Made by a program: the position numbers and the translations under genes. A stretch of 64,000 nt of DNA from Roseateles_E sp005503085 (GTDB lineage Bacteria; Pseudomonadota; Gammaproteobacteria; Burkholderiales; Burkholderiaceae_C), in assembly GCF_028462495.1 (NCBI RefSeq), contig NZ_JAQOWX010000016.1:5205-69204 (forward strand). The letters are read 5' to 3'. The notes below the pieces were generated by a model. It worked only from the letters and a program-made list of their open reading frames with translations. It was not told where the DNA came from and made no database searches. Below, in pieces: positions 59,719 through 64,000 of the stretch. Each line of letters begins with the position of its first letter. The stretch's first letter is position 1.

Positions 59719-59719
59719 G

Positions 59720-60304
59720 TCAGTCTGGCGGTCCCAGGCCCAGCGGCGCGGGCACCAGGTTCAGGATGCGGGCGAACAAGGCCTGGTATTCGGCGTCCGG
59801 CACATGGCCGGTCAGCGGGTCGCGGTTGCCGGCGAAGGCCTCGTCGAGCTCGGCCCAGTCCTCGGGGCCGAGCACCTGCTCGGCCAGCGGCAGCACCTCG
59901 CGCTCCTCCAGCGCCATATGCTGCAGATAGGCGTCGACATAGCGCCGGGCGGCCTGCTCGAAGGCGGCGCGGCGCGGCTCGCCGAGCAGCTCGAAGGCCA
60001 GCAGCCGGTGCTGCAGCTCGCGCACCGCGCGCTCGCCGCGGCCATGGTCGGCGTCGAGCCGGTCCAGCAGCTCGCGTGACTGCGGCGCCCGCGCCCGCAG
60101 CTTCGGAAACAGCAGCTCGGTTTCCTTCGGGTGGTGCAGGCGCTCGGGGAACTCATCGACATAGAACAGCATCGCGCGCAGCGCATCGAAATCGGGCCGG
60201 CTGCCCTGCTGGCGGTGTTGGGCCAGCAGCAGCGGTATCGTGCGCAGCATCGCGGCCAGCGCATGGTGTTCGTCGCGGATGATGCGAAGCGTCAGTGCGG
60301 TCAT
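59720..60304 (-). CDS. Hemerythrin-domain protein
   Basis: The product has 194 residues. His and acidic ligands for a di-iron site are in IRDEHHALAAML, ERLHHPKETELLFPKL, LDADHGRGE and YLQHMALEEREVLPLAEQV. The fold binds oxygen, nitric oxide or iron. It is a cytoplasmic single domain with no sensor fusion. It is divergent from transketolase. Confidence 0.9.
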   Translation of the reverse strand: MTALTLRIIRDEHHALAAMLRTIPLLLAQHRQQGSRPDFDALRAMLFYVDEFPERLHHPKETELLFPKLRARAPQSRELLDRLDADHGRGERAVRELQHRLLAFELLGEPRRAAFEQAARRYVDAYLQHMALEEREVLPLAEQVLGPEDWAELDEAFAGNRDPLTGHVPDAEYQALFARILNLVPAPLGLGPPD

Positions 60305-60435
60305 CGGTGTCTCCGGCAGTGCATGGCGCAGCGTGCCAGCTCGGGCGCCGCGAGGTCTTGCTCTGGGTCAAGCTGGGGTGGGGCCGGCGGCCAAGTAAAA
60401 TCCCGCGTTTACCCGCAACTCCGCCCGCACCCACC

Positions 60436-62478
60436 ATGGCTCAAACCGCTGCAAGCAACCCCACTTTGATGGCCAACGCCATTCGCGCACTGGCCATGGA
60501 CGCCGTGCAGCAAGCCAATTCGGGCCATCCCGGCGCACCGATGGGCATGGCCGATATCGCCGTCGCGCTGTGGGGTCGCCATCTGCGCCACAACCCGGCC
60601 AACCCGCAATGGGCCGACCGCGACCGCTTCGTGCTGAGCAACGGCCACGGCTCGATGCTGATCTATGCGCTGCTGCACCTGACCGGTTATGAGCTGCCGA
60701 TGGCCGAGCTGAAGGCCTTCCGCCAGCTGCACAGCAAGACCCCGGGCCATCCCGAGGTGGGCATCACCCCCGGCGTCGAGACCACCACCGGCCCGCTGGG
60801 CCCGGGCATCACCAATGCCGTGGGCCTGGCGCTGGCAGAGAAGATGCTGGCCAAGGAGTTCAACCGTGACGGCCATGCGGTGGTGGACCACCACACCTAT
60901 GCCTTCCTGGGCGACGGCTGCCTGATGGAAGGCATCAGCCACGAGGCCTGCGCGCTGGCCGGCGCCTGGAAGCTGAACAAGCTGATCGCGATCTACGACG
61001 ACAACGGCATCTCGATCGACGGCCAGGTCGCCCCCTGGTTCATCGACAACACCGCCCAGCGTTTCGAGGCCTATGGCTGGAACGTCATCGGCCCGGTCGA
61101 CGGCCATGATGTCGATGCGGTCGACGCCGCAATCGCGCTGGCCAAGATGAGCACCGACATGCCCTCGCTGATCATCGCGAAGACCCATATCGGCAAGGGC
61201 TCGCCCAACCGTGCCAACACCGCCAAGGCCCATGGCGAGCCGCTGGGCGGCGACGAGATCAAGCTGACCCGCGAGGCGCTGGGCTGGACGCATGAGCCCT
61301 TCGTCGTGCCGGCCGAGGTCTATGCCGACTGGGACGCCAAGGCCAAGGGCGCCGCGCTGGAGCAGGCCTGGGACGAGCGTTTCGACGCCTATGCCACGGC
61401 CCACCCCGAACTGGCCGCCGAGTTCCAGCGCCGCATGGCCGGCGTGCTGCCGGCCAACTTCGCGCAGACCGCGGTGGACGCGGTGGTGGCCGCCCACACC
61501 AAGGGCGAGACCGTTGCCAGCCGCAAGGCCAGCCAGCTGGCGCTGGAGGCCTTCACCGCCGCCGTGCCCGAGCTGCTGGGCGGCTCGGCCGATCTGACCG
61601 GCTCCAACCTGACCAATACCAAGAGCACGCCGGCCTTCCGCCTGGAAGCCGATGGCTCAAGCAACGGCGGCCGCCACATCAACTACGGCGTGCGCGAGTT
61701 CGGCATGGCCGCCATCATGAACGGCATTGCGCTGCACGGCGGCTACATCCCCTACGGCGGCACCTTCCTGACCTTCAGCGACTACAGCCGCAATGCGATC
61801 CGCATGGCCGCGCTGATGAAGCAGCGCGTCATCCATGTCTTCACGCACGACTCGATCGGCCTGGGCGAGGACGGCCCGACCCACCAGAGCATCGAGCATG
61901 TGGCCAGCCTGCGCCTGATCCCGGGCCTGGACGTCTGGCGCCCGGCCGACACCACCGAGACCGCCGTGGCCTGGACCATGGCCATCGGCAATGCCACCCG
62001 CCCCAGCGTGCTGGCGCTGAGCCGGCAGAACCTGCCCTATGCGCCCAAGGCCAATCTGGACGAGATCAGCAAGGGCGGCTATGTCCTGAGCGAGCCGGCC
62101 GAGGTGGGCCTGAAGAAGAAGGCCCAGGGCGTGATCATCGCCACCGGCTCCGAGGTGCAGCTGGCCCTGCATGCCCAGGCCTCGCTGGCCGCCGAGGGCA
62201 TCGCGGTGCGCGTGGTCTCTATGCCCTCGACCACGGTGTTCGACCGCCAGGACGCCAAGTACAAGAAGGCCGTGCTGCCCGAAGGCCTGCCGCGCGTCGC
62301 GGTGGAAATGGGGGTCAGCGATGGCTGGTGGAAGTACGGCGTCGCCGCCGTCGTCGGCATCGACAGCTACGGCGAGTCGGCCCCGGCACCGGTGCTGTTC
62401 AAGCATTTCGGCTTCACGCCCGAGAATGTGGTGGACACGGTCAAGGTGGCACTGGGCCTGGCCCGTTTGAAGACGTGA
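60436..62478 (+). CDS. tkt: Transketolase
   Basis: The product has 680 residues from ATG 60436; the frame is open back to 60295 without support. QQANSGHPGAPMGMADIAV opens the TPP domain. LGDGCLMEGISHEACALAG and YDDNGISIDG hold the TPP-magnesium motif, and THDSIGLGEDGPTHQ lies in the pyrimidine domain. It moves two-carbon units between sugar phosphates in the pentose phosphate and Calvin pathways. It is followed by a terminator and then gap, a common pairing of central carbon genes. Confidence 0.97.
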   Translation: MAQTAASNPTLMANAIRALAMDAVQQANSGHPGAPMGMADIAVALWGRHLRHNPANPQWADRDRFVLSNGHGSMLIYALLHLTGYELPMAELKAFRQLHSKTPGHPEVGITPGVETTTGPLGPGITNAVGLALAEKMLAKEFNRDGHAVVDHHTYAFLGDGCLMEGISHEACALAGAWKLNKLIAIYDDNGISIDGQVAPWFIDNTAQRFEAYGWNVIGPVDGHDVDAVDAAIALAKMSTDMPSLIIAKTHIGKGSPNRANTAKAHGEPLGGDEIKLTREALGWTHEPFVVPAEVYADWDAKAKGAALEQAWDERFDAYATAHPELAAEFQRRMAGVLPANFAQTAVDAVVAAHTKGETVASRKASQLALEAFTAAVPELLGGSADLTGSNLTNTKSTPAFRLEADGSSNGGRHINYGVREFGMAAIMNGIALHGGYIPYGGTFLTFSDYSRNAIRMAALMKQRVIHVFTHDSIGLGEDGPTHQSIEHVASLRLIPGLDVWRPADTTETAVAWTMAIGNATRPSVLALSRQNLPYAPKANLDEISKGGYVLSEPAEVGLKKKAQGVIIATGSEVQLALHAQASLAAEGIAVRVVSMPSTTVFDRQDAKYKKAVLPEGLPRVAVEMGVSDGWWKYGVAAVVGIDSYGESAPAPVLFKHFGFTPENVVDTVKVALGLARLKT

Positions 62479-62492
62479 TGGTTTGAGTTCGA

Positions 62493-62515
62493 AGGGGTGC
62501 GTGGCGCCCCTTTTT
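62493..62515 (+). terminator. Terminator between tkt and gap
   Basis: AGGGGTGC (62493-62500), GTG loop and GCGCCCCT (62504-62511) form an 8-bp stem with one G-T pair, followed by TTTT. It may partly separate transketolase from gap expression. Confidence 0.75.
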
Positions 62516-62549
62516 CATGGATTTTGCTTTTCTGACTTAGGAGACCTCT

Positions 62550-63548
62550 ATGACGATCAAGATCGGTATCAACGGCTTCGGCCGCATCGGCCGCATGGTG
62601 TTCCGCGCCGCCATCGCCAACTTCAAGGACATTGAAGTCGTCGGCATCAACGACCTGCTGGAGCCCGACTATCTGGCCTACATGCTGAAGTACGACAGCG
62701 TGCACGGCAAGTTCGACGGCGAGGTCGCGGTCGACGGCAACACCCTGGTCGTCAACGGCAAGAAGATCCGCCTGACGCAGGAGCGTGATCCCGCCAACCT
62801 GAAGTGGAACGAAGTCGGTGCCGACATCGTCGTCGAGGCCACCGGCCTGTTCCTGGACAAGGCCAGCGGCGAGAAGCATCTGGCCGCCGGCGCCAAGAAG
62901 GTGGTGTTCTCGGCCCCGAGCAAGGACGACACGCCGATGTTCGTGTTCGGCGTCAATGACAAGACCTACGCCGGCCAGGCCATCATCTCGAACGCCTCCT
63001 GCACGACCAACTGCCTGGCCCCGCTGGCCAAGGTGCTGAACGACAAGTGGGGCATCAAGCGCGGCCTGATGACCACCGTGCACGCCGCCACCGCGACCCA
63101 GAAGACCGTCGACGGCCCGAGCAACAAGGACTGGCGCGGCGGCCGCGGCATCCTGGAAAACATCATTCCGTCGAGCACCGGTGCGGCCAAGGCCGTCGGC
63201 GTCGTGATCCCCGAGCTGAACAAGAAGTTGACCGGCATGAGCTTCCGCGTTCCGACCTCGGACGTGTCGGTGGTGGACCTGACCGTGGAGCTGAACAGCG
63301 AGGCCTCGTACAAGGAGATCTGCGCCGAGTTCAAGGCCCAGTCGGAAGGCGCACTGAAGGGCGTGCTGGGCTATACCGAGGACAAGGTGGTGGCCACCGA
63401 CTTCCGCGGCGATGCCCGCACCTCGATCTTCGACGCCGACGCCGGCATCGCGCTGGACTCCACCTTCGTCAAGCTGGTGGCCTGGTATGACAACGAGTGG
63501 GGCTACTCGAACAAGGTGCTCGAGATGGTGCGCGTGATTTCCAAGTAA
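62550..63548 (+). CDS. gap: Glyceraldehyde-3-phosphate dehydrogenase (type I)
   Basis: The product has 332 residues, with AGGAGA before the ATG. The NAD-binding start is IKIGINGFGRIGRMVFRAAI, the catalytic Cys is in SNASCTTNCLAPL and the catalytic His in TTVHAATATQKTVDGPS. It interconverts glyceraldehyde-3-phosphate and 1,3-bisphosphoglycerate in glycolysis and gluconeogenesis. It is the normal NAD-dependent homotetramer length. A strong terminator follows. Confidence 0.98.
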   Translation: MTIKIGINGFGRIGRMVFRAAIANFKDIEVVGINDLLEPDYLAYMLKYDSVHGKFDGEVAVDGNTLVVNGKKIRLTQERDPANLKWNEVGADIVVEATGLFLDKASGEKHLAAGAKKVVFSAPSKDDTPMFVFGVNDKTYAGQAIISNASCTTNCLAPLAKVLNDKWGIKRGLMTTVHAATATQKTVDGPSNKDWRGGRGILENIIPSSTGAAKAVGVVIPELNKKLTGMSFRVPTSDVSVVDLTVELNSEASYKEICAEFKAQSEGALKGVLGYTEDKVVATDFRGDARTSIFDADAGIALDSTFVKLVAWYDNEWGYSNKVLEMVRVISK

Positions 63549-63569
63549 GCAGCCCGTCCTGTTGACATC

Positions 63570-63602
63570 AAGGCCTTGCCCGGCGACGGGCAAGGCCTTT
63601 TT
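63570..63602 (+). terminator. Strong terminator after gap
   Basis: AAGGCCTTGCCCG (63570-63582), loop GCGA and CGGGCAAGGCCTT (63587-63599) form a perfect 13-bp stem, followed by TTT. It ends the gap transcript. Confidence 0.92.
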
Positions 63603-63723
63603 GCTTGGTCGCCCGAACACCCGGGTGGTTTTGCGTTTGTTTACACACGGACGCAAAGGTCGGCCCTCTAAACTGCGCTGATCGCGCCCGCTGGGCGTGC
63701 CCGAGCCCAGAATGGGTCAAACC

Positions 63724-64000
63724 ATGAAGCGCCTACGCAGCCCCGTGTTCCGTCCCTCTTTGCTGGCCCTGAGCCTGGGCCTGGCCGGCCTGCCTATCGG
63801 CCTGTCGGCCGCGACAGCCCCGGCGAGCGCGAGCAACGAGGCACAGGCCCGCGTGATCGTGCGCTTCAAGGCGGCCGCGCCCTCGGTGCTGGCCAAACCC
63901 ATGGCCAGCCGGGCGGCGCCCGCCGAGGTGGCCGATCTGGCCGGCCAGCGCGCCCATGCGCTGGCGCTGCGCACCGGGCTGGCGGCCCGGGGCGGGCTGC
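63724..64000 (+). CDS. Exported S8-type peptidase, N-terminal part (cut by window edge)
   Basis: The frame from ATG 63724 is open to the window end, giving 92 residues. The signal peptide is KRLRSPVFRPSLLALSLGLA and ends near SAATAPASA. The next segment, QARVIVRFKAAAPSVLA, then RAHALALRTGLAARGGL, is the propeptide start seen in exported subtilisin-like proteases of Burkholderiales. The catalytic domain is outside the window, so the call rests on the N terminus only. It could be a substrate of the PEP-CTERM or rhombosortase systems. Confidence 0.55.
   Translation, partial: MKRLRSPVFRPSLLALSLGLAGLPIGLSAATAPASASNEAQARVIVRFKAAAPSVLAKPMASRAAPAEVADLAGQRAHALALRTGLAARGGL

Overview
The window is high-GC, densely coded DNA from a Burkholderiales betaproteobacterium, probably of the Roseateles/Paucibacter/Rubrivivax group (Sphaerotilaceae/Comamonadaceae). 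The evidence is the glnE, yhdP and metNIQ gene types, four PEP-CTERM exported proteins together with a rhombosortase-like protease, and high-GC codon use. No rRNA or tRNA gene was seen. The genus is an inference.

Layout. 1-4.3 kb: end of a glutathione peroxidase gene divergent from a CarH/LitR-type B12 photoreceptor regulator, a ferritin-like di-iron protein, and a YtrA-type GntR/ABC operon. 4.3-8.0 kb: an accessory island with a decayed XRE antitoxin, a 692-residue TerD-domain protein and a convergent PIN/NYN-like protein. Degenerate IS21-like end repeats bound it on both sides. 8.0-12.1 kb: two PEP-CTERM proteins, a GST, an EamA transporter and the rhombosortase-like protease. 12.1-20.4 kb: glnE divergent from yhdP, a nitrilase-family amidase and a lipoprotein. 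20.4-29.3 kb: a class III cyclase/PAP2 operon, metNIQ, a two-component system and a secreted lipoprotein hydrolase. 29.5-39.8 kb: an NTF2-like exported protein, a beta-lactamase fragment, a SpmA-SpmB fusion, a DnaJ-type co-chaperone, an NADPH:FMN reductase, an MFS transporter coupled to a tiny Cys-rich protein, a coupled PAS-GGDEF/HD-GYP pair and an orphan antitoxin.

39.8-46.4 kb is a complete, apparently active type II-C CRISPR-Cas locus: 31 identical 36-bp repeats with 30 spacers, cas2, cas1, a compact 1014-residue Cas9 and a tracrRNA gene. The anti-repeat strand and a terminator just past the array both indicate that the array is transcribed toward, and convergent with, the cas operon, as in Neisseria.

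46.5-50.1 kb holds the most unusual pair. One gene encodes an exported metallophosphoesterase with four Ig-like repeats and a C-terminal dockerin-like module. It is followed at once by a small cohesin-like PEP-CTERM protein, which suggests an enzyme docked on a surface-anchored receptor. 50.1-54.7 kb is a patchwork of small genes (VOC, AraC, DOMON PEP-CTERM, GNAT, GFA) with truncated duplicates of the GNAT and GFA genes. 54.7-64 kb returns to housekeeping genes: a UbiH-type hydroxylase, PhoD, an aldo/keto reductase, a MurU-like nucleotidyltransferase, a hemerythrin, transketolase, GAPDH and the start of an S8-type protease. A 107-bp direct repeat joined by a single N at 59611 looks like an assembly join, not biology.
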